Part shown: one piece after another, positions 18,663 through 27,172 of the stretch
Numbering within the stretch: position 1 is the first letter of the stretch
Layout: every line of letters starts with the position of its first letter
NCBI GenBank assembly: GCA_030448265.1
Contig: JAUJNG010000002.1
Span: 1-64,000, forward strand
Length of the DNA stretch: 64,000 bases
Direction of reading: 5' to 3'
From: Abditibacterium sp.
Lineage (GTDB): Bacteria; Armatimonadota; Abditibacteriia; Abditibacteriales; Abditibacteriaceae
Program-made: the position numbers and the translations under genes
The notes under the pieces: generated by a model
Databases searched by the model: none
Seen by the model: the letters and a program-made list of their open reading frames with translations, nothing else
What the model was told of the DNA's origin: nothing

Positions 18663-19805
18663 ATGACCATCCAAGACCAATTCCGCGCCCGTTTCGGCGC
18701 CCAGCCCGCTTTTCTGGTGCGCTCGCCAGGGCGCGTCAATCTCATCGGCGAACACGTCGATTACAACGACGGCTTCGTGCTTCCCATGGCCATCCCGCTC
18801 CAGACCGAAATGGCGCTGCGGCTCCGCGACGACGACAAAATCGTGCTCCATTCGCCGCTTTTCGAGGACGAACGGCAGTTTTCGCTGGGTTCGCTTCACA
18901 AACAGGACACCTGGATTGATTACGCGCAGGGCGTCGCGTCGGAACTGGGACAAAGCGGCGTGCCGTTGCGCGGTTTCGAGGGCATCGTCAATTCCAACAT
19001 CCCGATTGCTTCGGGTTTGTCGTCGTCGGCGAGTTTTGAAGTCGCCGCCGCGCTCGCGTTTTTGCAGTTCGCGGGCATCGAAAAATCGCGTGCCGAAATC
19101 GCGCTGCTCTGCCAGCGCGCCGAAAACCGTTTTGTGGGCGTCAACTGCGGCATCATGGATCAAATGGCGGTCGCCGCGTGCGTCGCCGACCACGCGCTTT
19201 TGCTCGATTGCCGCTCGCTCGAAATGGAGCAGGTGCCGTTTCAGTTGCAAAACCACGCGGTTGTGGTCACCGATTCCGCCGCGCCGCGCGAACTGGCATC
19301 GTCGGCCTACAACGAGCGCCGCGCGCAGTGCGAAGCAGGTCTGGCCATTTTGCAGCGCTTCGAGATGGATGCCCGCTCGCTGCGCGATATTTCGCCGCTC
19401 CAACTCTCGGCGCACTCGCATGAACTGCCCGAACCGACCTTGAAGCGCGTGCGCCACGTCGTCGAGGAAATCGCGCGCACCCAACTCGCCGTGAAACAGC
19501 TGCGCGAGGGCAATCTGGTCGAATTTGGGCAGCGCATGAACGAATCGCACGATTCGCTGCGCCATTTCTACGAAGTTTCAAGCGAAGAACTCGATTTTCT
19601 TACCGATTTCGCGCGCGCGCAGGAAGGCGTTTTGGGCAGTCGCATGACCGGCGCCGGTTTTGGCGGCTGCACCGTGACGCTGATTGAAAAAGCGCGCGCC
19701 GAAGGCTTTATCGCGGCTCAGATCGCGGCCTACAAAGAAACGACGGGGCGCGAAGCGCGCGGCTGGGTTTGCGAAGCGGCGGCGGGCGCGCAGGTTTTGG
19801 TTTGA
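18663..19805 (+). CDS. galK: Galactokinase
   Basis: A 380-residue GHMP kinase that phosphorylates galactose at C1 with ATP. The galactokinase signature GRVNLIGEHVDYNDG is complete near residues 24-38, the ATP-binding glycine/serine loop is IPIASGLSSSASFEVA near 115-130, the base-region CGIMDQM near 162 includes the catalytic Asp, and the C-terminal GAGFGGC is present. It is normal in length. No other Leloir-pathway gene is adjacent, so epimerase and uridylyltransferase must lie elsewhere; the GH36-like alpha-galactosidase at 45341-46957 could supply its substrate. Confidence 0.95.
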   Translation: MTIQDQFRARFGAQPAFLVRSPGRVNLIGEHVDYNDGFVLPMAIPLQTEMALRLRDDDKIVLHSPLFEDERQFSLGSLHKQDTWIDYAQGVASELGQSGVPLRGFEGIVNSNIPIASGLSSSASFEVAAALAFLQFAGIEKSRAEIALLCQRAENRFVGVNCGIMDQMAVAACVADHALLLDCRSLEMEQVPFQLQNHAVVVTDSAAPRELASSAYNERRAQCEAGLAILQRFEMDARSLRDISPLQLSAHSHELPEPTLKRVRHVVEEIARTQLAVKQLREGNLVEFGQRMNESHDSLRHFYEVSSEELDFLTDFARAQEGVLGSRMTGAGFGGCTVTLIEKARAEGFIAAQIAAYKETTGREARGWVCEAAAGAQVLV

Positions 19806-19809
19806 CATC

Positions 19810-20006
19810 ACCCGCTTCGCGGCCCTCACCCGTCGCTTCGCGCCACCCACGCCCAGAGGGCACCCGCGCAAGCGGAGAAGGACATAGCGCGCCACTTGAA
19901 CCGAGCAGTGAAATCACGAAAGTGACAGTTTCTCCTTCTCCCGCTTGCGCGGGTGCCCTCTGGGCGTGGGTGGCGCGAAGCGACGGGTGAGGGCCGCAAA
20001 GCGGGT
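19810..20006. repeat. Large inverted repeat, family C copy 1
   Basis: Arms of about 70 bases contain GGCCCTCACCCGTCGCTTCG, CACCCACGCCCAGAGGGC and CACCCGCGCAAGCGG with their complements. The loop of about 48 bases (GCGCGCCACTTGAACC and on) is nearly the reverse complement of the loop at the copy in 34462-34639. The element fills almost the entire galK-recQ gap. Confidence 0.9.
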
Positions 20007-20028
20007 CAGCCCCAATAATTCAATACCC

Positions 20029-21948
20029 ATGCCCGATATTTCCGCCCTCCTCCACCAACATTTCGATTTCCGCGAATTCCGCCCTGGCCAGCGCGAAGTC
20101 ATCGACGAACTGCTCACTCAGGGCCGCGCCCTCGCGGTTTTCCCGACCGGCGGCGGCAAATCGCTGTGCTATCAACTGCCCGCGCTCGCCCTCGAAGGCA
20201 CAACCCTCGTGGTTTCGCCGCTCATCGCGCTGATGAAAGACCAGATCGACTTTCTGCGAAGTCGCGGCATCATGGCGGCGCGCCTCGATTCTTCGCTCGA
20301 TGCGGGGGAAACCCGCGAGGTCAACGACAGCCTGCGAAACGGCACGCTCAAACTGCTCTACGTCGCGCCGGAACGCTTCAACAACGAGCGATTTCTCGAT
20401 AATTTGAAGCGCGCTAACATCTCGCTCTTCGCCGTTGATGAAGCGCACTGCATCTCGGAATGGGGCCACAACTTCCGACCCGACTACCTCAAACTCGCCC
20501 AGTTCGCGCGCGATTTGAACGTGCCGCGCATTCTGGCCCTCACCGCGACGGCCACGCCGCAAGTCGCGCAAAGCATCTGCGACGGCTTTGAAATTCCTCC
20601 CCAGGCGTCGGTGAACACCGGTTTTTACCGGCCCAACCTCAAATTCTGCCTCACGCCCGCGCGCGGCAACAAACGGCGCGATTTACTGCTTTCGCGCCTG
20701 CAAAAACGCGCCGCCGGAAGCGGTATCGTCTATGTCACGCTGCAAAAAACGGCGGAGAAACTCGCCGCTTTTCTGGAAGCGAATGGCATCGAAGCGCGCG
20801 CCTATCACGCGGGACTCGAAGCCGAAAACCGCCATGAAATCCAGAACTGGTGGATGGAAAGCGATGCGCGCATCGTCGTGGCGACGATTGCGTTTGGCAT
20901 GGGCATCGACAAAAGCGACGTGCGCTACGTCTATCACTTCAATCTGCCCAAAGGTCTGGAAAGCTACTCTCAGGAGATCGGGCGCGCGGGGCGCGATGGC
21001 GCCTCTTCGACCGTCGAACTTCTGGCCTGCCCCGACGACGTGCCGACGCTCGAAAACTTCGTCTACGGCGACACGCCCACGCGCGAAAGTTTGACCGCTT
21101 TGGTCGAGCATATCTTGAGTTTGGGCGAGGAGTTCGCCGTCAACGCCTACGCGATGTCGCAGCAGTTCGACGTGCGCCAACTGGTTCTCAAAACCACGCT
21201 GACCTATCTCGAACTGACGGGCGTTTTGCGCCAGGGCACGCCGTTTTACGCGGCCTACGAAGTGCGTCCCATTCCCAATTTGCCGGCGATGTATAGCGCG
21301 TTTTCCGAAAAAGCCGCCATTTTTCTGCGCGAAGTGATGGCTACGGCAAGTGTTGGTCGCATCTGGCACAAAATCGATCCCGAAATCGCCGTCGAAAAGC
21401 TGGGCACCAAACGCGAACACATCGTGCGCGCCATGGAATTGCTCGAAGAAAAGAGCGTCGCCGAAGTGCGCGCCGCCGACGCGCGTTCGCGCTATCATCG
21501 TTTAAATGCCGAAGAAGATGCCCAGGCGATTGTCGATGATCTGGTCGAACGTTTTTCGCGCCGCGAAAGCGCCGAAATCGCGCGCATTCAGGACGTTTTA
21601 AATTTAGTCGAACACGCGGGCTGCCAGACCAATGCGCTCGTCGGCTACTTCGGCGAAATTCGGGAGCAGCCGTGCGGCCACTGCTCGTTTTGCGCGACCG
21701 GAAAAGTCGCTAAACTGCCGCCGCAGCGCACCCTGCCGCCGCTCGAATCGAGCATCGACGCCGATGAAGTCGGGGAACTGCGCGCGCAATACAACGCGGC
21801 GCTGGGACAGCCGAGGCAACTGGCGCGCTTTTTGTGCGGCATTTCGAGTCCGGCGCAATCCAAAGCGCGCATCGGGCGCCACGCGCTGTTCGGGAAGCTG
21901 GAGCCGTATCGTTTCGGCGAGGTTTTGGCGTGGTGCGAAGGGATTTAA
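20029..21948 (+). CDS. recQ: RecQ-family ATP-dependent DNA helicase
   Basis: A 639-residue 3'-5' superfamily 2 helicase of DNA repair and recombination. Visible motifs: motif 0 EFRPGQREVI near 15, Walker A GGGKSLCYQLPA near 38, DEAH box DEAHCISEWGHNFR near 135-150, TATAT motif III, and motif VI QEIGRAGRDG near 320. A RecQ zinc site follows (GCQTNALVGYFGE then CGHCSFC, near 535-560). A classical HRDC domain is short or absent; the last 60 residues could be a reduced one. The ATG at 20029 lies just after the preceding repeat. The next gene starts 12 bases after the stop codon, so they are probably co-transcribed. Confidence 0.94.
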   Translation: MPDISALLHQHFDFREFRPGQREVIDELLTQGRALAVFPTGGGKSLCYQLPALALEGTTLVVSPLIALMKDQIDFLRSRGIMAARLDSSLDAGETREVNDSLRNGTLKLLYVAPERFNNERFLDNLKRANISLFAVDEAHCISEWGHNFRPDYLKLAQFARDLNVPRILALTATATPQVAQSICDGFEIPPQASVNTGFYRPNLKFCLTPARGNKRRDLLLSRLQKRAAGSGIVYVTLQKTAEKLAAFLEANGIEARAYHAGLEAENRHEIQNWWMESDARIVVATIAFGMGIDKSDVRYVYHFNLPKGLESYSQEIGRAGRDGASSTVELLACPDDVPTLENFVYGDTPTRESLTALVEHILSLGEEFAVNAYAMSQQFDVRQLVLKTTLTYLELTGVLRQGTPFYAAYEVRPIPNLPAMYSAFSEKAAIFLREVMATASVGRIWHKIDPEIAVEKLGTKREHIVRAMELLEEKSVAEVRAADARSRYHRLNAEEDAQAIVDDLVERFSRRESAEIARIQDVLNLVEHAGCQTNALVGYFGEIREQPCGHCSFCATGKVAKLPPQRTLPPLESSIDADEVGELRAQYNAALGQPRQLARFLCGISSPAQSKARIGRHALFGKLEPYRFGEVLAWCEGI

Positions 21949-21960
21949 GGCGCAGTCTTC

Positions 21961-22866
21961 ATGAGTCTCACGTCATTTCTCAAAAGTCCTGGCATCGAAG
22001 CGCAATTCGCCGCCTTTTTTCCGTTTCGAGAGACAAGATTCAACTGGCCCGTGCTGGCGCCGCGCCTCTCCGCAAATCCTCAGCTTATTGGCACCGCTTT
22101 CGATTATGTAGTGCGCTTTCACCTGCAAAAGTGGAGCGCGCCGCAACGGTTTGACGACGCCTGGGTCGCTGCCAATGGATTGTCTCTGCTGCGCGGTTCG
22201 CCGCTTTATCCCAACGCGAAAAAACGGTTTCAAATCGCTCGCGAACGCTTTCGCCGCTTCCAAGAGGGCGCTCCCTGCGACGATGATTTGCTGGCCTCAA
22301 CCCTTCATCTGGCGCAGTTGGACTGGGTGTTCCGCGAGGCCAAGCGTGGCGCTGCCTTTTCGTTTGAAGAAGCCGTTGCAGACCTTGATTTAGAGGATTT
22401 GCGCGGCTGCACGGCGCTGCTTTCTCCGGCGCTTTTCAAATTGGAGGAAGCGGCGCAAAGCGGTTTTCCTCTGCTTCTCAACCCGACTTTTGGCCCCGCA
22501 TCCGGCTTGGTTGGCGGCGCAGACGCCGATTTTTGCGCGGAGCACACGCTTTTCGAGATCAAAACCGTGCGCGACGCGATAATAACGCCCAGAATGCATT
22601 ATCAACTGCTTGGCTACTGCGCCTTGCACGAATTGGGCGCTATCGGCAACAGCAAAGAAGAGCCGCGCCGCGAACTGCGTGAAGTCGCGGTTTACTTTTC
22701 GCGTCATGGGAAAATCGCGCGTTTTCGAGTGCAGCAATTGATAGAAAGCGCGGCTTTCGATGAGTTTTTGCACTGGTTGGCGCCTCGCGCCGCCAAACAA
22801 TTCGACACCCACATCTTCCTGACCGATTTGCGACGTCTTAACATTAAGCCTTCCTTAAGCTGCTAA
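21961..22866 (+). CDS. Possible PD-(D/E)XK nuclease-like protein
   Basis: A 301-residue protein I do not recognise as a named family. The region near residues 180-225 reads GGADADFCAEHTLFEIKTV followed by HYQLLGYCAL. An Asp, then Glu-x-Lys about 10 residues later, then a Gln/Tyr/Leu-rich helix is the arrangement of PD-(D/E)XK nuclease cores. No signal peptide or membrane segment is visible. It follows recQ by 12 bases and precedes the CHAD gene by 10, so all three are likely co-transcribed and a DNA-processing role beside RecQ is plausible. Catalysis is untested; it could also be an inactive fold member. Confidence 0.65.
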   Translation: MSLTSFLKSPGIEAQFAAFFPFRETRFNWPVLAPRLSANPQLIGTAFDYVVRFHLQKWSAPQRFDDAWVAANGLSLLRGSPLYPNAKKRFQIARERFRRFQEGAPCDDDLLASTLHLAQLDWVFREAKRGAAFSFEEAVADLDLEDLRGCTALLSPALFKLEEAAQSGFPLLLNPTFGPASGLVGGADADFCAEHTLFEIKTVRDAIITPRMHYQLLGYCALHELGAIGNSKEEPRRELREVAVYFSRHGKIARFRVQQLIESAAFDEFLHWLAPRAAKQFDTHIFLTDLRRLNIKPSLSC

Positions 22867-22876
22867 ACCTTGCATC

Positions 22877-23806
22877 ATGGCTGACATTGCACAAGACGCA
22901 CAAATTTCTCCTGATGAGAGCGCCGTTTCTGGCGCATCCAAACTGTTTTTCCACTTGTGGAACGCCGCGTGGCAGCACGGCGAAGGCACCGCGAGCGGCG
23001 ACGCCGACGCTTTGCATGATATGCGCGTCGATTTGCGCCGCCTCCGCACTGCGATGAGCAACTTCGAAGGCCCTAAAACCGCGCCGCTCCTTTCCAAAGC
23101 GCTGCGATTGGAAATTCGCGGCGCGCGCGCCGAAATCGGCAAAATGGGCGATAAATTAGGCGCGGTGCGCGACTTCGACGTGCTGGAAGACTACGTGCGC
23201 GGCTACGCCAAAAAACAGCTTCAAACGCCGGTCGAGGAAGTGCCAGGCTTGCTTTCGCTCTTGCACAGCCTGCAAGAGGAGCGCGCCGACGCTTTCAAGC
23301 TGATGGTCAAGGCGCTCAAACGTGCCCAAAAAGAAGATGGCCTGCGCGAAGAGTTCGGGCGCTGGGCGCTGGGCCTTCCCGCCGCCAAAGTCGAGCCGAT
23401 GGCCTACCGCGACGCCGCCAAAATCATCCTGCCGCGCCGACTGGACGAAGTGTTTTCGCACGAAGGTTCGCTCCACGAAGAAGCGCACCCCGAAGAAAAG
23501 CACGAACTGCGAAAAAGCTTGCGCCGCGTGCGCTACACGCTCGAAACCATGTCGGTGTGCTTTCCAAAACCCATCAAGCCGATGGTAAAAAAGCTGGTCG
23601 AAATGCAGGACGTTTTGGGCGAAATCCAAGACCGCGAAGTGTTGAAAGCGACTACGACGCGGCTTTTCGGCTCCAAAATGCCCGCCGATGTCGCCGAGTT
23701 CAACGCGCACGGCACGCGCCGTGAGGAAGAACTGCTCGGCGAAGTGCGCGGGCTGTGGAAAAAAGCCGAAGCGGGACGGTTGTGGCTGGATTTGCGGGCT
23801 TTTTAG
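22877..23806 (+). CDS. CHAD-domain protein
   Basis: A 309-residue all-alpha protein with the two-fold repeated pattern of CHAD domains. The conserved His and basic helices appear twice: LHDMRVDLRRLRTAMSNF with LGAVRDFDVLE, and KHELRKSLRRVRYTLETM with LGEIQDREVL. CHAD domains bind inorganic polyphosphate through such basic surfaces and often target polyphosphate granules. No CYTH/triphosphatase domain is fused, and no polyphosphate kinase is adjacent. It is the last gene of the recQ run, starting 10 bases after the nuclease-like gene. Confidence 0.88.
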   Translation: MADIAQDAQISPDESAVSGASKLFFHLWNAAWQHGEGTASGDADALHDMRVDLRRLRTAMSNFEGPKTAPLLSKALRLEIRGARAEIGKMGDKLGAVRDFDVLEDYVRGYAKKQLQTPVEEVPGLLSLLHSLQEERADAFKLMVKALKRAQKEDGLREEFGRWALGLPAAKVEPMAYRDAAKIILPRRLDEVFSHEGSLHEEAHPEEKHELRKSLRRVRYTLETMSVCFPKPIKPMVKKLVEMQDVLGEIQDREVLKATTTRLFGSKMPADVAEFNAHGTRREEELLGEVRGLWKKAEAGRLWLDLRAF

Positions 23807-23812
23807 GCATTT

Positions 23813-23896
23813 GAGGCAATAGGGAACAGGCAACAGGCAACAGTGAAAACGAGCGACTTTGCGCCCCACTTCACTATTGCCTGTTCCTTATTGCCT
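23813..23896. repeat. Inverted repeat, family H
   Basis: GAGGCAATAGGGAACAGGCA (23813 on) pairs with CCTGTTCCTTATTGCCTC (23880-23896). A partial internal duplication of the AACAGGCAACAGGCAACAG type is seen in the left arm. It lies in a convergent gene pair, so it could also act as a terminator. Confidence 0.82.
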
Positions 23897-23904
23897 CGAA
23901 TACC

Positions 23905-25932
23905 TCACTGCGGCAGCAAGGCGTGGCTCATACGGCCCTGCCAGCCGTCGATGGCGAGCCAGAAGAGCATCATCGCCACGTCGCCAAAGGCCAGGCCCAG
24001 AAAGGCGGGCGTCATGCGGCGGTAGCTCTGCGCGCCGCCGAAGCGCATGATGAGGGTTTTGGCGAGCCAGCCCAGAAAGATCGAGAACCAGAACTGCGTG
24101 CCAGGATAGGTCTGGGCCACCATGAAGCCGATGGGATGAAAGGGAAACCAGGCGAAACGCGCGCGCATCGCCATCATGCCCCACGTCAGCAGACCGCCAA
24201 ACGTCAGGCCCGCCCAGTTCCAGAGCGGCTGGTTGTCGGTCGTGGTGGCCATTGAGTTCACGAAGTTCGCGGGCCACAGACTGCCAGTCGTCGCCCACCA
24301 TTTGTGAGTGAGGGTGAGTCCGCCGTTGTCGTAGCCGATTTTGACCGCCATCCACAAACTCATCGAAAACGAAATCGCAATCACGACCGCAAGGAGCAAA
24401 AGCAGTGGTTTAGGCGAAATTCTGCGGTCGTGGGCCAATTTGAAGGCGTGGAGAAAGCTCGGCATGGCGAAACCGCGCATATGAACCGCAAAACTGCCCT
24501 GCGCGAAGGCGGCGGGCACCACGCCGTTGGCACTCGAAAGCCAGTTGCCTGGCGTCGAAAAGAGCAAACGCCCCACGATGCCAAGCGGCGCGCTGTCGTT
24601 GAGAAGCGAGAGCATTCCACCTTCGACTGCAATGCGCGAGAGGCCAATCGCGTAAATCAAATACACGCCCCACAGCGCCAGAGCGATGTCGAGGCGCACG
24701 CCCGCAAGATACATCCAGCCCATGATGAAAGCGAAGGCGCCGGTAAAGCCCCAAAACGCGGCGGGATAACTCATCACTTCGTCTTTTTCTTCGGGACGCG
24801 CTTTCTCGCGGCCAAAGGCGCGCCGCGCGACATATTTGAGATGCTCGCGCGCCGTCCACATCAAGAGCGCCACGAAAACGAGATAGCAGCCGATCTGCTC
24901 GAAGCCCAGAAAGTTGCCCCACGGCACCGCATAGGACGCTTTGGCGAGCGTGCTGGAAGGGTAGCCGAACGAATAAAGCGCGATGTATTGCATCCGCGCG
25001 AACCAGAAGAAAAACCACAGGGAAAACGAGATTTCGCTTGTCAGCAAATAAGCGATGCCTACCGCGAGGGGAAACGTTTTCAGTGGGATGCCGCCCATCT
25101 GGTTCCAGGGCGCGTCGCGGAAATAGGGGCCAAGTTCCAGTTCGAGCGGAAAGGTGGGCACATCGGGAAAATAGAGGTTGAGTCCGCGCATCAACTGCAC
25201 GAACACCGCGACGCCAAAACCGATCCACATAATCGGATTGCGAAAAAAGCGCTCCTGGCCTGGCTTGGCTTCCATGTCTTCGGTGAGCTGCAACGGCAGG
25301 CGCAGAAGCGGAAAGGAAAGCGCCTCGTTTTGCGCCCACTGCTTGCGAAGAATCGCCGACAGGCACGCCAGCATGGTGTAAACCGCAATCGCCAGGCTGC
25401 CCCACAGCAAAAGCGGGCCGATCCAGGCGCTCCAGGGAATCTCGCCGCCCAGATACCAGCCGTCGAGCAAGGCTTTATTGACGGTTCCATCGGCGCCAAC
25501 GGCGGGCGTGAGGCCCTGAGGCAGACCAGGAAGCAAATAATCGAGCCATTTATTCTCCGGTTTGGCGAAGTAAAACGAGGCGATGAGGTTGGGCACCAGA
25601 AAATTCTCGGCGCCGTGTCCTGGAATGAGGCTGGAGAACAGACAGGTAATGTAAACCGTGAGGGTTTCGTTGCGGGAGAACTGGAGCTTTTTCGAGACCA
25701 CTCCCAGCAGCGGATTGACCACCAAAACCAGAATCAGCAGCGCGCCGATGGCTCCTGGCGGCAGATGAGTGCCGTCCAGAAAGGTGTTCATGTATTTGTA
25801 GTCGATGACCGGAATGATGTAGCCCAGCACAACGGCGATAAGCAGCGAAAACGCAACTGCGCGCGGCGTCACGCCTCGGTCGAATTTTTCGGTTGGGGTC
25901 TGGGTGGCAGATTGGGGAGATTCGGCGACCAT
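23905..25932 (-). CDS. DUF6784/DUF6785-type multipass membrane protein, copy 1
   Basis: A 675-residue protein with about 14-16 hydrophobic helices and a short charged N terminus. It matches the layout of the DUF6785 (N-terminal) and DUF6784 (C-terminal) pair, which occurs in Planctomycetota, Armatimonadota and related groups and is suspected to belong to the oligopeptide-transporter superfamily. Recurring features are RGVTPRAVAFSLL near 20, NPLL, FPLLRLPLQL, WNQMGGIPLK, HAFKLAHDR and RFAWFPFHPIGF. A paralogue at 52530-54605 shares each of these. The substrate is unknown; the paralogue sits among glycoside hydrolases, so a sugar or oligosaccharide is one guess. No pump partner genes adjoin it. 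Confidence 0.78.
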   Translation of the reverse strand: MVAESPQSATQTPTEKFDRGVTPRAVAFSLLIAVVLGYIIPVIDYKYMNTFLDGTHLPPGAIGALLILVLVVNPLLGVVSKKLQFSRNETLTVYITCLFSSLIPGHGAENFLVPNLIASFYFAKPENKWLDYLLPGLPQGLTPAVGADGTVNKALLDGWYLGGEIPWSAWIGPLLLWGSLAIAVYTMLACLSAILRKQWAQNEALSFPLLRLPLQLTEDMEAKPGQERFFRNPIMWIGFGVAVFVQLMRGLNLYFPDVPTFPLELELGPYFRDAPWNQMGGIPLKTFPLAVGIAYLLTSEISFSLWFFFWFARMQYIALYSFGYPSSTLAKASYAVPWGNFLGFEQIGCYLVFVALLMWTAREHLKYVARRAFGREKARPEEKDEVMSYPAAFWGFTGAFAFIMGWMYLAGVRLDIALALWGVYLIYAIGLSRIAVEGGMLSLLNDSAPLGIVGRLLFSTPGNWLSSANGVVPAAFAQGSFAVHMRGFAMPSFLHAFKLAHDRRISPKPLLLLLAVVIAISFSMSLWMAVKIGYDNGGLTLTHKWWATTGSLWPANFVNSMATTTDNQPLWNWAGLTFGGLLTWGMMAMRARFAWFPFHPIGFMVAQTYPGTQFWFSIFLGWLAKTLIMRFGGAQSYRRMTPAFLGLAFGDVAMMLFWLAIDGWQGRMSHALLPQ

Positions 25933-26118
25933 AGCAGGAAGAATACGGACAGTGGCACGCAGTTTAAATTGATGATGCGAGGGCGCACAATCAAAACGGG
26001 TCTGGCGCCGGAAAATAAAATTCTGCGGCCCGTTTAGACGAAATTGGGCGCCCCATGCGTCTTAATGAGGTGAAGGAGAAAAACCATCGTTAGCTCTGCC
26101 GCTTTTCCTTGGCGCGGC

Positions 26119-26691
26119 TTGCGCCCCGATATTTGCGCTACTGCCACCGAAAACCCCGCGCCGCTTCCCTTGCCGGTGTGGGACGACGAGCAGTTGGTGC
26201 AGCGCCTCGCGGCGGGAGAAAACGATGCGCTGCCGCTCATTTACGACCGTTACGCGGCCTCGCTGTATCGGGTTTTGAACGCGATCTTGAACTCCCCCGC
26301 CGATGCCGAAGACGCGCTACAGGAAACCTTCGTCGCCCTCGCCACGAGCCGCGCGGGGAAAATCCGCGATTTGAAATCATATTTGCTGGTCGCGGCGCGC
26401 CATCAGGCTTTTACCATTTTGCGCCGCCGCAAACGCGAAAGGAATTTTGAAGATGTCGCGGAGTTGGAAATCGGCGCTCCCGAAGCCGTTTCGACTCCGC
26501 ACGACTTTGCCCACCTTCTGGCGCGATTGCCGTTGGAGCAGCGCGAAGTCATCGCGCTCAAGGTGTGGGAAGAGCTGACTTTTGCCGAAATCGCCCAGGT
26601 CGTGCGCGCTTCGCCCAACACGGTGATGAGCCGCTATCGCTACGGCATCGAGCGCCTGCGGAAATGGTGCGAGGAGGAAAACCGTGACTGA
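26119..26691 (+). CDS. ECF-type RNA polymerase sigma factor
   Basis: A sigma-70-like extracytoplasmic-function factor of about 190 residues. The sigma-2 region contains DRYAASLYRVLNAIL and AEDALQETFVALA; sigma-4 carries the helix-turn-helix LTFAEIAQVVRASPNTVMSRYRYGIERL. The start is uncertain: the only standard initiators in frame are TTG at 26119 and GTG at 26176. A good GAAGGAGA site precedes an in-frame ATC at 26086 that would add 11 codons, and a 12-codon ATG leader (MRLNEVKEKNHR) overlaps that area in another frame. The next gene overlaps by 8 bases and may encode an anti-sigma factor. Confidence 0.88.
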   Translation: MRPDICATATENPAPLPLPVWDDEQLVQRLAAGENDALPLIYDRYAASLYRVLNAILNSPADAEDALQETFVALATSRAGKIRDLKSYLLVAARHQAFTILRRRKRERNFEDVAELEIGAPEAVSTPHDFAHLLARLPLEQREVIALKVWEELTFAEIAQVVRASPNTVMSRYRYGIERLRKWCEEENRD

Positions 26692-27031
26692 ACCTCAGTT
26701 TCCACCTGAAATTGAAGCGGCGTTGCGCCAAAGTGCGCCGGTTTTGCCGCCCGCGCTCAAAAGCCGAACTTTGGCGAACTGCGCCGCGCGCGCCGAAGGG
26801 CAGCGAAAGCGCCAGCAGCGTTTGAATCGGCAGATGACCTGGGCCGTCGCGGGGGTTTTAGCGCTGCAATTGCTGACTTTAGGGCAGTTGGACGCGCAAA
26901 ACGCGCGGCTGCTCGCCGGAAACGGCGCGGCGCCGGTTTTCGCGCCCCTTTCGATGGCGCAGGTCACCGAGTTGTTGCAGGAAAGGTCGCGCCAGTTGGC
27001 GCTGTTGATGGAGCCGTCGAAAACGAGTTGA
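26684..27031 (+). CDS. Small single-helix protein, possible anti-sigma factor
   Basis: A 115-residue protein whose ATG overlaps the end of the sigma-factor gene by 8 bases, implying coupled translation. The N-terminal 50 residues are charged and could be cytoplasmic; one membrane helix follows (about 51-68, MTWAVAGVLALQLLTLGQL), then a 45-residue tail outside. This order fits an inner-membrane anti-sigma factor, but no zinc-binding HxxxCxxC site is present and the soluble part is short. The role rests mainly on gene position. Confidence 0.6.
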   Translation: MTEPQFPPEIEAALRQSAPVLPPALKSRTLANCAARAEGQRKRQQRLNRQMTWAVAGVLALQLLTLGQLDAQNARLLAGNGAAPVFAPLSMAQVTELLQERSRQLALLMEPSKTS

Positions 27032-27043
27032 GCTTTTCCAAAC

Positions 27044-27141
27044 TTCGTAGGGACATGGCCTGCCATGTCCGCTGCTTCTCCCGAAGCGGATTCCTCTTCA
27101 GCCACGCAATCCAAGGACATGGCAGGCCATGTCCCTACGAA
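27044..27141. repeat. Inverted repeat, family E copy 1
   Basis: A 27-base perfect arm (TTCGTAGGGACATGGCCTGC and on) pairs with its complement ending at 27141; each arm itself contains the palindrome ACATGGCCTGCCATGT. The 45-base centre differs from that of copy 2 at 59159-59241. Confidence 0.9.
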
Positions 27142-27172
27142 CTCCTGTGAAGTGCCATCAGGTCACATCCCC

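Noticed and set aside
24304-26037. A 577-codon plus-strand frame opposite the DUF6785-type gene
   Set aside because: Antisense of a hydrophobic membrane protein; the translation is highly charged and shows no family resemblance.
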